This document shows positions 45,490-57,700 of a stretch of DNA of 64,000 nucleotides, one piece after another. Position 1 is the first letter of the stretch; each line of letters begins with the position of its first letter. Origin of the DNA: Channa striata (taxonomy: Eukaryota > Chordata > Actinopteri > Anabantiformes > Channidae); NCBI GenBank assembly GCA_033026295.1, contig CM065177.1:1543400-1607399 (forward strand). The letters are read 5' to 3'. A program made the translations under genes and the position numbers. The notes below the pieces were generated by a model. That model was not told the DNA's origin and did no database searches. It saw only the letters and a program-made list of their open reading frames with translations.

Positions 45490-48344
45490 TTTTTCAGTTT
45501 TTCCTGCAATGGCCCTTAATTGCAGAAATACAGCCATACACTGTTTTGACAATGCACCAAACTCCTAGTGTTCCTGACATAACAGGTGAAAATGTTAATT
45601 TATTAGCGTTTTTTGCAGATATATTTTTGTATTCAAAATTTGACCTGAAATCGGATGAAAATTTGACCCAGCTCAGGTGATGAAAAGACTGTATTAAAAA
45701 CTATTGATTATTTTTTCCAATTATTTGTACACATGTTTAGTTATAATCAGTGGAAGATCAGGAAACACATACATGCACATGACTGTTGCAACCAGTAAGT
45801 TAAAGGTAACATAAGAAGAAGGTGTGTAAACGAGATGGATTTTTACAACAGACAGATTGGGTTTTAACTTTATGGTTCGCCCTCAGTTTGTCCTCTAAAT
45901 AAATTAGACTCAACACTTGGCTTTTGAACCTGTCTGATCCTTTAACTGCTGGTGCAGCCAATACCCAGAGCTATTAAAAAATCAAACCCAAACTGCGATA
46001 AACCCCAGTTTCCCCACATGACTTGTTGATTGCCACCTTTGGAATCTCTGCTCCTCGTTAAATTCCACGTTGCTCACATTAACAGCCTCTGCAGGGAAAT
46101 TTTGAGATCACCAGTATTGATAGAATCATTACTCTAATCGTGTAATACCCAGATGAGATTCCCAGATCAGAAGGTAATTTTACTATAGCCATAATCAGCT
46201 CTCTTAATCAACATCAAGCCAGTCTTTGACACCATGCATGATGGGAAAAGAGGAAGGTTTCCTTTCAGCACTTGAGAGATGTCATGGATGAACGTCAAAG
46301 AAAAACATTCAATTATCTTAAGCAGGTTTACACAAGCGATTGGCCTGGTGATGGGGAGGAGAGGAGGTTTGAGGGCAGTTAGAAATGGTCAGCTGGAAGA
46401 CTTTGATTTGGTGGGATTAGTTTTGATGGGCCAAGTTCACGTTTCCTCCTTGTGGTGACGGCTAAGGAGAGAGCAACAAATTACCCCTCATTGGCTGAGG
46501 CCAGTGTGGAAATCTGATGAGGGAAAATTACACATCACATCTGCCCTCGTTTTGTAGCAAAATGTGTTTGAAACCGTAATTCTTCACCTTAGAGGTTGTT
46601 TCAGGCTTGGGAAAATGTTGTGTGTGTGTGCACTGAAATAGAATACGTGGCTTTGTGAAAGTGTGCACACACGCACACTTACATACAGATCGTACAGTCT
46701 CCTGCCAGCCGTCACTCAGCTGTCACTGATCAGAAGGAATCTATTTCATCGCCCCACTGGATTATGGGAACAGAGGAAACGTTCAACACATGCACGGGGC
46801 TAATTAGCCTGTTTGTTCTCGCTCCATTTTCGGAGTCCAAGTAAATTGGATGATTAAACTCTTTAAACCTTGACCTTGGGCTAATTTTTTATGGGTGGAG
46901 GAAGAGGTGAGTTTGGAGTTCATAGTCGGACTGACAGGCTGACATCTTTTTTTTTGAAGGTTTAGTTTAGAAATGGGAGCTGAAGGGAAAAAGGGGAATA
47001 ATACATTTTGAGGGTAGTGGACCTTCTGGCAGCAATCTTGGCTGAAACTATACTGACATTTAAAGCAACACAGCATAGTAGTTGCAAAGTACACTAGTTT
47101 GGAAGCCATATTCACTAACTCACAGAAAGTGTGCAGATCATATCTGATTTTATTTTTCTTGAGCTGTGTGTGGATATTGATTAAAGTCCACCTGTGATAA
47201 TTTAAATCTGTCACTTTGCAGAAGTTATTTGCTAGGAAGGAAAAACCTACAGGAAAGACGAGCAGGTCTCTATCGGTCATGCCTTAACAGGAGAGAGCAG
47301 CTTGGTTGGCTGTGGTTGCATGACTTGGAGAACACGAGGACAAAGATTCTTAAAACAACACATGGCAATCAATAAATAAATAATCAACACAATATTTAAT
47401 ACACATTCACCATATAAAACATGTAAACAATAATGTTTACTTCTGATAACAAACGAACAGCTGTTTATCTGAGTGTCCAGTACTATTAGGTAAGGTTTAG
47501 GGTTAATTAGCCAAATTCTGTGCTGTTTGGTCAGCAGGAACAAACAGTAATTGTAAAAACAGTAAGAGCCAGACTGAGCTGCAGGTGACAGGCTCTTACT
47601 GTGAATTGTGACTTGTAAACCTACCTCTGCCTCATCACATAAAACAACTTTACCTTGCAGCGGAGGAATAGTAACTTATCTGCCGTTGTGGATCTACTGG
47701 CCATTCGCTGCATGGCTCAGCATTACTGCACCTCAACTCTTGAACAGCCCCGAGAAGCCTTTTGAATTCACAACCATTCCTGAGCCTTGGGCTGGAATCT
47801 TCCCCATGGTAATAGTGAGAGCCTCCTGCATGTTGTAGTATTTAAAGCTTGTGTTTCCAGCCATCAGGATCAGCGGGGACAAGGTTTCCGCTGCTGTTTA
47901 TTTTGTCTCCCCTAAAGAAAGTGTTCAAGGGTCTCAGGTACATGTAGAAGTAATTCCAGTATAAGCACAAGAATGTCAAGAATATTTATTTTGCACCTAC
48001 ATTCTATATCCAGCAGCTCTACACTGGTTTTATCTAGTTGTAATTGACATATTTGATGCCTCCAGTGAAGTAGCAACATTAATGCCACCTGTCTGTGTCT
48101 GATTTACTCTCGTGGGCTGACTTTAAGTGCACTTCTATAAATCCAGCCCCTTCTTGTTTATCAGACACTGTACATTTGCAGAGGACCTGCCATCTAACAC
48201 TGACATTGTGCTTAGCACGAGAAACTACTAACCTACTGTCAAGAAAGTAGAGGTTACGTGTGTGCGGTTGATTCTCTCACTGAGGGTGGACTGCTAAATC
48301 ATCAGCATACATATGCTGCTGCACATCAGTTTGAAGAGGCATAT
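45490..48344. other. Non-coding stretch, longest unassigned frame 46804-47280 (-)
   Basis: A 158-codon minus-strand frame at 46804-47280 is the longest open frame outside transposons; it has no domain, signal peptide or biased codon use that I can see, so I do not call it. 46020-46260 looks non-repetitive with TAAT/ATTA cores and may be conserved. Confidence 0.45.
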
Positions 48345-48574
48345 CTACTATTACTACTTCTCTTTGGGCTTTTCCCATCAGGGGTCGCCACAGCGAATCA
48401 TCTATTTCCACTTCACTCTATCCTGGGCATCTTCCACTCTGACACCAGCTAACCTCATGTCCTCTGTTAGGACGTCCATATTCCTCCTCCTCTGTCGTCC
48501 TCTCACCCTCTTGCCTGGCAGCTCCATCTCCAACATCTTTCTACCAAATATTCACTATCCCTCCTCTGCACATG

Positions 48575-49661
48575 TCCAAACCATCACAGTCTGGCCTCTC
48601 TGACTTTGTTGCTAACACAGGCAACGTGCACTGTCCCTCTGATGAGCTCGTTCCTAATTCTGTCCAACCTTGTGACTCCTAAGGAGAACCTCAACATCTT
48701 CATCTCTGCTGCTTCCATCTCTGCCTCTTGTCTCTTTCTCACTGCTACTGTCTCTAACCCATAGAGCAGAGATGGTCTCACCACTGTCCTGTCCACCTTT
48801 CCTTTGAGTCTTGCTGACACTCTTCTGTCACACAACACTCCTGACACTTTCCTCCACCCACTCCAACCCGCCTGCACTCACCTTTTCTTCACCTCTTTTC
48901 CACACTTGTCACACTGAACTGTTGACCCCAAGTACTTAAACTCCTGCACCTTCTTCACCTCAGCCCCCTGTAACCTCACGCTTCTACCTGGCTCCCTCTC
49001 GTATAGACACATGTATTCTGTCTTACCTCCACCTCTCCAGCTGTTCCTCCACCTGCTCTCTCCTCTCACTGCAAATCACAATGTCATCTGAAAACATCAT
49101 TGTCCAGGGAGATTTCTGTCTGACCTCATCTGTCAACCTGTCCATCAGCATAGCAAACAAGAAGGGACCTAAAGCCGATCATTGGTGTAGTCCCACCTCC
49201 ACCTTGAACTCCTCTGTCTGACCTATGGCACATCTCACCAACGTCATGCTCCTCTCATAGATGTCCTGAACTACTCTGACGTACTTCTCCTCCAATCCCG
49301 ACATCCTCATACAGTACCACAGCTCCTCCCTCGGCACCCTGTCATACGCCTTCTCTAAATCCACAAAGACACAATGCATTGTTCTTTGTTTCTTAAAGAT
49401 CGGCACCAGAACGCTTCTCCTCCATTCCTCAGGCATCTTCTCACTCTCCAGAATCCTGTTAAACAGACTTGTCAGAAACTTCACTGCTCTCTCTCCTAGA
49501 CACTTCCACACCTCCACAGGTATGTCATCAGGACCAACAGCCTTTCTGCTCTTCATTCTTTTCAGAGCCTTCTTCACCTCATCTTTTCTAATCTCTGCTA
49601 TTTCCTTCTCCAGAACATCCACATCTTCCTCTCGTCTTTTCCTGCCATTTTCCTCATTCAT
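48575..49661 (-). pseudogene. RTE LINE reverse transcriptase (inactive)
   Basis: Domains in order: RKAVGPDDIPVEVWK (conserved start of the RT domain), NRILESEKMPEEWRRS, then a junction VPIFKKQ/RTMHCVF at about 49370-49400 where some 75 residues of the family are missing, then motif A (VFVDLEKAYDRVPR), and VEVGLHQ, after which a TGA replaces the usual glycine of the QG motif (near 49178). The catalytic motif reads FSDD (49083-49094) instead of F/YADD. Downstream pieces (KKVQEFKYLGSTVQ at 48878-49069; GWSGWRKVSGVLCDRR and LKMLRFSLGVTRLDR type segments at 48584-48877) are the thumb and C-terminal region in separate frames. Stops, a deletion and the Ala to Ser change make it inactive. Confidence 0.9.
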
Positions 49662-50357
49662 CAGCTCCTCAAAATACTCCTTCCATCTTCTCTGACACTC
49701 TCTTGGCTTGTTAGCACCTTTCCATCTCTGTCTTTAATCACCCTTATCTGTTGCACATCTTTCCCATCTCTATCTCTCTGTCTGTCTATCCTGTACAAGT
49801 CCTCTCCTTCCTTCGTGTCTAACCTGTCATACAGTTCATCATAAGCTTTCTGTTTGGCCTTTGCCACCTCCCTCTTCACTCTGCGCTGCACTTCCTTGTA
49901 CTCCTGTCTACTTTCCTCAGTCCATTCTACATCCCACTTCCTTTTAGCCAACCTCTTCCTCTGGATGCAGTCCTGTACTTCCTCATTCCACCACCAAGTG
50001 TCTTTATCTTCTTTCCTCCTTCCAGATGACACACCAAGCACCTTCCTACCTGTTTCCCTAATTACTTCTGCTGTAGTTTCCCAGTCATCTGGAAGCTCTT
50101 CCTGACCACCCAAAGCCTGTCTCAACTTCTGCCTGAATTCCTCGCAAGTTTCTTCATTCTTTAGCTTCCACCACTTTGTCTTCTTTTCTGTCTTTCCTCT
50201 CTTCTTCTTCATCACCACCAGAGTCATCTTACACACCACCATGCCGTGCTGTCTGGTTACACTTTCTTCTACCACCACTTTACAGTCACTAACCTCTTTC
50301 AAATGACCTTGTCTACATAGAATGTAGTCCACCTGTGTACTCCTACCTCCACTCTTG
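49661..50357 (-). pseudogene. RTE LINE ORF: endonuclease C-terminus and linker
   Basis: Reads KSGGRSTQVDYILCR just inside the truncation point; the DYIL-R segment is the last part of the AP-type endonuclease domain that nicks target DNA. After it comes the long, highly charged (Lys, Arg, Glu rich) linker typical of the RTE group, with WWWNEEVQ and a KRKWD segment. The frame is intact for 223 codons from 50332 and is lost near 49670, where a shift moves into the frame of the reverse transcriptase. Confidence 0.88.
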
Positions 50358-50381
50358 TATATATATATATATATATATATT
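50358..50381. repeat. (TA)n microsatellite at LINE truncation point
   Basis: 12 TA units directly joined to the truncated 5' end of the RTE element. Confidence 0.95.
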
Positions 50382-50890
50382 TCTAAACAACCTGCAGTTT
50401 AAATTTCAAAGTAGAAAACATTCCAGACATCCCAGCATGTTCATTCCAAGGTCACACAGTGCAATGCTCAGAGAAAAACAAAAAACCCAAGAGCTCCATC
50501 TCAGAGACTTCAGGCCTCACTGAGCATGTTAAATGTTCAGGTCCATGACAACACAATTAGAGGTTGTTTGAAAGAGTTGCCATGAGAAAACCTCTTATGT
50601 CTAAAATGAACGTGAAAAAACAACAAGTTCATCATATTGCGTTGAAAGAAACATAAAGACTCCTGGAATATTGTCATCTGAACAGCGTATTGTGATATAG
50701 TATGTGACCAAAGTGGAGTTGTTTGGCCATAACGCACAGCACTGTTTGTTTATTTTACACATAAATTATGCATCACTAATATGTATCACTATGATTTGGC
50801 AACAGCCCTTTTTTGCAGACAAAAAACATAATGTTTACAAAATGAAATCAAAAGTTTAAAATCAGAAATGTCTACATTCATGTCACCCAC
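50382..50890. other. Spacer between the two LINE copies
   Basis: About 500 bp of AT-rich DNA without recognisable repeat or frame. Confidence 0.5.
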
Positions 50891-50910
50891 AATTCAATTC
50901 AATTCAATTC
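50891..50910 (-). repeat. (AATTC)4 terminal tail of the L2-like LINE
   Basis: Four perfect pentanucleotide units at the 3' end of the element. LINEs of this group terminate in short tandem repeats and not in poly(A). Confidence 0.85.
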
Positions 50911-51384
50911 AACTTTATTTATATAGCGCCAATTTACAACAGCATCATCTCAAGGCACTTTACATAATGAAGTCTATACTATACAGATATTTAGAGAAAC
51001 CCAACAAATCCCCCTTGAGCAGCTATAGGCAACAGTGGAGAGGAAAAACTCCCTTTAACGAAAGAAACCTTCACCTGAACCAGGCTCAGGGTGGGCGGCC
51101 ATCTGCCTTGACCGGTTGGAGTGAGTGGAAAGTGGAGAGAGAAAATAAAACATATGGCAGATTAGTAGGACCAGTGGCTGCACACTGGAAGACACACAGC
51201 TCCAAAGCCGGGGACACATGAAGACTGGGAAAGAGAGAGGGAGAAAGAAAGGGAAAAGAACAACTACAGGAAAAAGAAGACACAGAGTTAATGTCCTACA
51301 GTGCCAATATAAATGTGGGGTGAGAGGGGTCTCAGTGCATTAGGGGTTGGTCCCCCAACAGTCTAAGCCTGTAGCAGCAGGACT

Positions 51385-53458
51385 CTAACTAACTATAAGC
51401 TTTATAAAAGTAAAGAGGGTTTCTGCTTCCCGAATCTGGAGTGGGAGCTGGTTCCACAGGAGAGGAGCTTGAAAGATAAAGGCCCTGCCTCCCATACTGG
51501 GACCCACAAGTAGGCCTACATTCTGAGACCAAAGTGGTTTATTAGGATGATATGGTACTAGGAGATCTTTTAGAAATGATGGTTGACCGTTTAAAGCTTT
51601 ATAGGTAAGAAGAAGGGTTTTAAATTATATTCTACATTTAATGGGAAGCCAATGGAGAGAAGCTAATGGAGGTGAAATATGGTCTTTCTTACCAGTCCTA
51701 GTCAGAATCTTGCTGCAGCATTTTGCATTAATTGGAGGCTTTTTAGAGAGTTACTGGGGCAGCCTGAAAGTAGAGAATTACAGTAGTCCAATCTAGAATG
51801 AACAAATGCATGAACCAATTTTTCAGCATCGCTTTGAGAAAGGAGGCTCCTAATTTTGGCAATGTTTCTTAGGTGGAAGAAGGCTGTTCTAGAGATTTGT
51901 TTTATGTGTGAAGTAAATGACAAATCCTGGTCAAAACTGACTCCGAGATTCCTTGCAGTACTACTGGGGGCCAGAGTTATGTCATCTAAAGTAGCAATAT
52001 GGTTACAAAACATGTCTCTTAGACTTTTAGGAAAATGTTTTCTAATAATGTTGCCAAGGGGAGACATATATAGAGTAAAGAGTATTGGTCCTGATACAGA
52101 TCCTTGTGGAATTCCATAACTAAAATTTGTGTATGTGGAAAATTCATCATTAACATGAACAAATTGGAATCTATCTGATAGATATGATTTAAACCAATTT
52201 AGTGCAGTTCCTTTAATTCCAATTACATGTTCTAGTCTCTGTAATAATATTCTGATCAATGGTGTCAAATGCAGAACTAAGATCTAGCAGAACTAGTATA
52301 GAGACAAGTCCATTATCTGAAGCCATAAGAAGATCGTTGGTGACTTTAATCAGTGCTGTTTCTGTGCTTTGATGAACTCTAAACCCTGATTGAAATTCTT
52401 CAACCAAGTTGTTTCTGCGCAGGTGGTCACATAATTGCTTTACAACTACTTTTTCAAGTATTTTAGAAATAAAGGGGAGATTGGATATTGGTCTGTAATT
52501 GGCTAAGACACCTGGATCCAGACTAGTTTTTTTAAGTAGAGGTTTGATTACAGCTACCTTATAGGACTTTTGTACATATCCTGTTTGTAAAGATAGATTA
52601 ATGATATCTAATACGAACGTGTCTAATAACGGTAGAGCATCTTTGAGCAGTCTAACTGGAATAGGGTCTAGCAGACATGTTGTCATGCCATAATAGTTGA
52701 AGTTAACTCAGCAAGGTCTATGGGCACAAAGCAGTCTAAAAGGGACTGAGGACTTACTGATGATTCTAATTCTGTTGTATTTGTGGGGAGGGTCTTGTGA
52801 ATTTTATTTCTAATAGCTATGATTTTGTTTGTGAAGAAGATCATGAAGTCATTGCTGCATAGCGTTGAGTTAATACTAGTTTCAATACCATGGAGATCGC
52901 CTGTTCAGAATTACTGCCTTCTTTTTTAGAGGGGCAACACTATCAAGTGTAGAACGTAAAGATGCTGCATAATTATGAGTTAGGTAATCAACTTGTACAG
53001 GAGTACAGTTAATGAGGCTACTCTCAGTTATATGGTACATGTTGAAGTATATGATGAAAGGATCATTTCCTTAAATTTGTTCAGTGTTTTCAGATAAACA
53101 CCTACTGAAGCAAAACTTTTCTCCAGCTGCTGTGTAGTCCATTAAATTAAATTCAAATGTTATTAGAAAATGGTTCAGAGAGAACAGTATTATGAGGAAA
53201 TACTGTTAGTTTATCAATTTCAATGCTGTATGCAAGGACAAGGTCTAGGGTGTGACTAAAACAATGAGTGGGTTCTTTTACATTTTGAGAGAAACCAATT
53301 GAATCTAAAAATGAAGTAAATGCCGTGTTGAGGGAGTTACTGTCAGCATCTACATGATTGTTAAAGTTGCCGACTCTAATGACTTTATCTGCACTAAGCA
53401 CCAAGGGACTCGAGGACGGTCCACAGAAACAAATAGAAGTGGATTTTGAGTTTTCCAT
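51385..53458 (-). pseudogene. L2-like LINE ORF2: endonuclease and reverse transcriptase (inactive)
   Basis: From 53458 the minus strand reads MENSKSTSICFCG and then an endonuclease remnant (VGNFNNHVDADSNSLN, then SIGFSQNVKEPTH and LDLVLAYSIEID). After a broken linker (about 52690-53150) the RT follows: LLDPIPVRLLKDALP, KPLLKKTSLDPGVLANYRPI, FQSGFRVHQSTETALIKV, motif A LDLSSAFDTID (about 52258-52295), a frameshift near 52225, LNWFKSYLSDR, and motif B GIPQGSVSGPILF (about 52077-52115). Right after NIIRKH, near 52030, the segment with the YADD catalytic motif is deleted and the frame resumes at KSLRDMF. C-terminal parts (LGVSFDQDLSFTSHIKQ, LDYCNSLLSG) continue to about 51700 and, after a stop, in decayed form to about 51385. 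Confidence 0.9.
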
Positions 53459-53700
53459 ATTGGGTCAGCCTTTAGACCCAATAAGACTCTCAAATGAGTT
53501 AGAACTATGTTTAGTTCTAGTAAGCTTGAGTGATAGATTGCTGCTACTCATCCACATTGGCCTGAGCTTCTAGGAAAATGAAAGTTGATAAAACGTGTAT
53601 TTCAATTCAATTGCATTTAAGTTATTATGATTAACTCCTATTGTGATCGTTTTTGGTTTATGAAATTTAGTTGATCACGGAACAGACACAGTCTCTATAG

Positions 53701-54558
53701 CTATGTGGGAGTTGTGGGGGGGTGATGGCAGTAATGACACTGCAGAGAGGCGTGTAGGACTGGATCTCTGCATCCTAGGTTCAACTCAGGATTGTCAAAC
53801 TTTTGGTTGTCTGATAAAATCAGACAGATAAGACAACGATAAGACATTGGCACCATCCCAAGTATTATGGGTGCCACCTCATCTTTCTTAATCAGCCTGG
53901 GTTTTCCCCAAAAATGTTTCCTATTGTCTATGTAGCCCACATCGTTTGGTGGACACCACCTAGACAGCCAGCGGTGGAATGACGACATGCGGCAATGCAT
54001 GTCGTCACTGATCAGATTTGGCATGGGTCCAGAGAAATTTATGGAGTCCAACATCCTTTTAGCAAAGTTACTCACCAATCAATGTTAGATTTAGTGACCT
54101 CCGATTTGCGTAATCGGGCGTTATTGTTTCCTGCATAAATAATCTTACTGTAACTGTTTCAAATTGGATTCAGTGTCACCCGCTTTGGCCCCAGGATATC
54201 ATTTCACTATTGCCACTTGAGTCACAAACTTTACGTTTCTGACAATAGAGTCGCAAATTACCACAGTTTGAGGTGATAAACCTCTCCTTGGCCTGGGATC
54301 TTTGAGAGCCATCACCCAGCCGGTCTGGCTTCCTGGGTGCTCGGGTACCACCGTGGACAGATAACAGGGGCTATGCTAGGTGTGCTAGGTTGGTCTGCAC
54401 CAGATACCAGGGCCTGACTAACTGGATTATTTTCCATGGTGCAAAGCCCTGCTGTATATTCTGAGAGCATCCAATTCAAAGCCGAAAAAAACCTTACAAT
54501 TATGACAAGTAGCGTTATCACTAAAGGACGCAGAAGAAAAACTAAACATGTGACACAT
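53701..54558 (-). pseudogene. L2-like LINE ORF1: esterase-like (SGNH) protein, broken
   Basis: The best start is ATG at 54556-54558 (minus strand), giving MCHMFSFSSASFSDN and a CHNC pair before a stop some 45 codons on. In other frames follow a Pro-rich linker, then VVICDSIVRNVKF (about 54225-54262), equal to block I of SGNH esterases (GDS, here CDS), then a GNNN in place of the G-ND block, and SSFHRWLSRWCPPNDVGYID with FWGKPRLIKKDEVAP near the end, where the D-x-x-H block has lost its histidine (about 53870-53884). CR1/L2-type LINEs are known to encode such an esterase in ORF1. Several frameshifts and lost catalytic residues make this copy inactive. Confidence 0.82.
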
Positions 54559-54895
54559 TGAGCAAGTCAGAGGAAAGACCGTCTCCTTCTGTCTCTCCTT
54601 TTCTAGGTGAGCAAAGCTAAGATCGGTAAATTTAGTCAGTGTTAGCTAGTTTTTTTAATTCAGAAGAGCAGGTGTTTATGTAAACAAATCTCACGTCCCA
54701 AGTGATAGTTCAGGGAAATCAAAAACTTAAATAAAATAAGAGCTAACAGGTGAACAGCCCTTGAGCAGAGACTCAAAACAGTTTGAAGAAACAGGCGGTG
54801 ACACAATATGTTTAGTGCAGGAGGAGTCCACGTCGTTTAGTTTCTCAAACTGTAAAAAATATCCATCCTTAATACAAATACTTCCATAGAAAGTG

Positions 54896-57700
54896 TCTGA
54901 ATTCAGGGTTAATTATTTTTTATTGCTATAAACCAGTCCTCACCTAGCCTTTTGACAATGAATCATGACTTTTTCCAATGAATGCCCAGCCCACCTCCAG
55001 GTATTCTGCAGTGCACTATATACTGAAATGAGCTGTGGAAGCCACAACCCTAAGGAAGTCACTAGTGAAGTTGTCCAAGTAATGTTTTGTTTAAAATAAA
55101 ATGTCTGAAAGTTTGTCTAAAACAATACATCAGGCTTCATCAGGCTGTGTAGTAGCGTTCAGACGTAGTGATATTACAGTGTTCCTGAATGTTCCTGCGT
55201 TCCTCAGTTTTGGTGTTACTCCGTTCACCTGCACTCCACTCTCCATACCCTGACTTGGGGCCTCCTCAGTGCAATAAGCATAAGCCCTATTACATAATTC
55301 ATAACTAACTAAATATGTCAAGGATGATGAGCTCAAAGCAATTGAAAAGAATTGTGATAACTTAGAAGCTCATGACATAATATCTTAAAATGATGCAGAG
55401 CTAAGTACATATTGAGGACTAAGAAGGAAAAGAGAAGCAGCTGTGAATTATGTTGTACAAGGAACGTTGGGAATAAACAATGTTTTCCATAGCAGAGGTG
55501 TAGTCATTCACCTACAGTACCACCCGACCCCTAATTGAGAGGACCTTTAAACAACCCTCCTTCTGCTGATCATGACGGTCACAGCAGAGCAGAGTGGGAG
55601 GATGCTCATGCACTTCACATTGCTGGGTCCATCCTGTTCAGTGTTTAAATAACTCAGTGACTTTATGATTTCACAATTTGAAAACTTGAAAATGCTCCTC
55701 GTGTGAAAAATTACTCATCATCCTTTAACTGTTTGTTACAGCTGGTGGCTCTGACCAACCTCCTGTTAGATGTTTCAAGAAGACCTTTTCTTCCTATATC
55801 CTCCTGTTTATACTTTATATTTATGTATCTCACACTCTTAATTCAATCACTGCCTGTGTCTTTGTGTTCTTTCTCATAGCAGCAGGATTTGTGACCTGCT
55901 ACAGTCTGCTGTGGTCTGCTGGGAGCTAATAGATTTTGCCAGCTCTCTAGCCAAAGGCCCTGCTATGGTTTTGTCACTATGCCCAGCCTGCAGCAAGGCT
56001 GGAGGGTTTGGACAGGCACATAAGGTCCTGGGGGAGGATAGAGGTCTGGCTTGAGGGCACACAGGAAAAAGAGTAGGTGAGGTGGAGGCAGAGGTAAAGG
56101 GTTTTGGAATTGAAACACAAGTTTGGCTGCGGAGATAGGCAGCGGCCAGAGCGTTGACCTGCATCAGAGGTGATCCTGCCCCGATCCACTGTCACCAACA
56201 AACACAACCCCAACTCATCCAGTGGAGGGACTCAAGTGGTCCTCTGTGGCATCAGAGCATTCCAATGCTTCTTGTTCAGCTGGCATGAGCATTAGTGGTA
56301 TGCAGGCAGTCACAATCCTATTTCTGGATTTATTTCCAATCACAAGTGGATGGGAATTTGGTGGAGCTGTAGTACAAAGAGGTCTCAGAATCACTCTGTT
56401 TTCAGTCATTTATAAAGCTAATAAATGTATTTTAAAGGCAACTGCAGACCTTTTGGGTCCTGTAACAAAGTATAGTGCCCAAAATACATAATTTGTCATG
56501 AAGTTTGTGATGCCTTGACTTTTTGTCTGCCAAAATCTCAGATCTTTCAGTACAACATCCAGTTTGTATCATTAAAGTATTCACTTTTGAGAGATACATG
56601 TTTCTTCATTGTTTTTATCCACGTCACCTTTAATCTGTTAGCACTCAGCCATTCAACTGTGCAGCCTGAAAAGTTTGTTGCTAAAGATTAATCAGAATAC
56701 GGGAGGTAGCTTTGAAGTTTGACATGGAACTGTACATAGCTGGTTACAAGACAGTTTTGCAGGTCTCCATTTTCTGGCGTTGTGACAGCTATTGCGTGAT
56801 ACAATATATAATGTACAGTGGTCAACTGTAGTTCTTTATGTGTTGTGTTTTATTGATTGCGTTGTGTCTTGACGTGGAAACCTGGTTTTCCATAGGTGGA
56901 TGTACCAGGGACTCAGAGTTACTGCAAAAATCCTTGGTGAAGAAGGCAGATTTTGTCAGATTCTGAGTGTTGCCACACCTTGCAGGTTCTGTGTGAGCTT
57001 ACAGGTATCTCTTATTTAGCTCTGAAATTGGTAATTAGAAACCCAAGATTTACATTATTGCAGCTATGCGTTTTTTCAAAACTATTGTACATTCAAAGAT
57101 CTACTGTAAGTAAAGTAAAGGATATGTGCAAACTTTGGGGTGCTGTACAAATGAGTAAAGTTGACTTTATGACTCCTGACACTAATCGTTGTGACCTATC
57201 TAAAACAAGTACAATATGTTGCATTAGTTGTTATTATTAAGAATTCTACTGTCAGGGAGTTTTTCTCACATGGATATGATAACAGAGCAGCACATGGCCT
57301 TGCACCCAATTTAACTTGGAAAGAGAACTGCCACCCAGGTGCCCCATTAACCTGACCAAACATGCTGATCCACTACTCAAAGAACTGTATTGCCCCTGGT
57401 GAGCTTGGAGCTGCATAGCACTTAAGGAAATAAATGCCATTTGCCTGTGAGTGCCTGCGACCTTCTGAACTATGAAAAAAGAGAGATGACGACGGTGTGT
57501 CAGATCTATGTCATACCTTTGTGAACTCTGCATGTGGGCACACTTGCTCATAATAAACAAGCTCAACTGCACATTCCCACACATCTGATATGATCTCTGG
57601 GCTTTTATGTCCACTGATACCAGAGTGTCAGTGTTTTTCTCATCTTCCATCAGACTGTAAAGTGCCCTGCTACACAGACATGACACTGACCTTGCTCAGG
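54896..57700. other. Non-coding stretch, nothing recognised
   Basis: Frames on the minus strand at 55874-56213, 56215-56409 and 57252-57686 (up to 144 codons) have no domain and no supporting splice structure. I see no repeat I can name. Confidence 0.45.

Larger units (their letters stand above)
48345..50357 (-). mobile_element. RTE-type LINE, 5'-truncated copy (about 2 kb)
   Basis: Minus-strand LINE containing the end of the endonuclease, the linker, reverse transcriptase and the C-terminal region, then a short 3' tail whose plus-strand complement starts CTACTATTACTACTTC at 48345. The 5' side ends abruptly at the (TA)n run beginning 50358, within the endonuclease, which is normal 5' truncation. 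The same 3' tip is found at 9774-9905 and 31184-31245, so the family has inserted at least three times here. Confidence 0.92.
50891..54895 (-). mobile_element. L2/CR1-like LINE, near full-length but degenerate (about 4 kb)
   Basis: Minus-strand element with 5' region (about 54560-54895), ORF1 with an esterase-like domain, ORF2 with endonuclease and reverse transcriptase, and a 3' untranslated region ending at 50891 in four AATTC units (plus strand), the short tandem tail typical of L2/CR1 elements. The 3' region (50911-51384) contains the very common fish phrase 'actttatttatatagcgcc' and 'aggaaaaactcccttta'. The 5' limit is approximate. All coding parts are broken. Confidence 0.88.

Noticed and set aside
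46804..47280. 158-codon minus-strand frame, longest outside mobile elements
   Set aside because: No recognisable domain or signal; composition looks like non-coding DNA. Protein and RNA-seq searches would decide.
49854..50105. 83-codon plus-strand frame, Ser-rich
   Set aside because: Antisense shadow of the RTE linker region.
50891..50910. Short direct repeats considered as a CRISPR-like or satellite array
   Set aside because: Only four 5-bp units without spacers; it is the tail of the L2-like LINE. No CRISPR array exists in the window.
51856..52119. 87-codon plus-strand frame
   Set aside because: Antisense shadow of the L2-like reverse transcriptase.
57252..57686. 144-codon minus-strand frame
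   Set aside because: No domain or repeats; no sign of exon borders.
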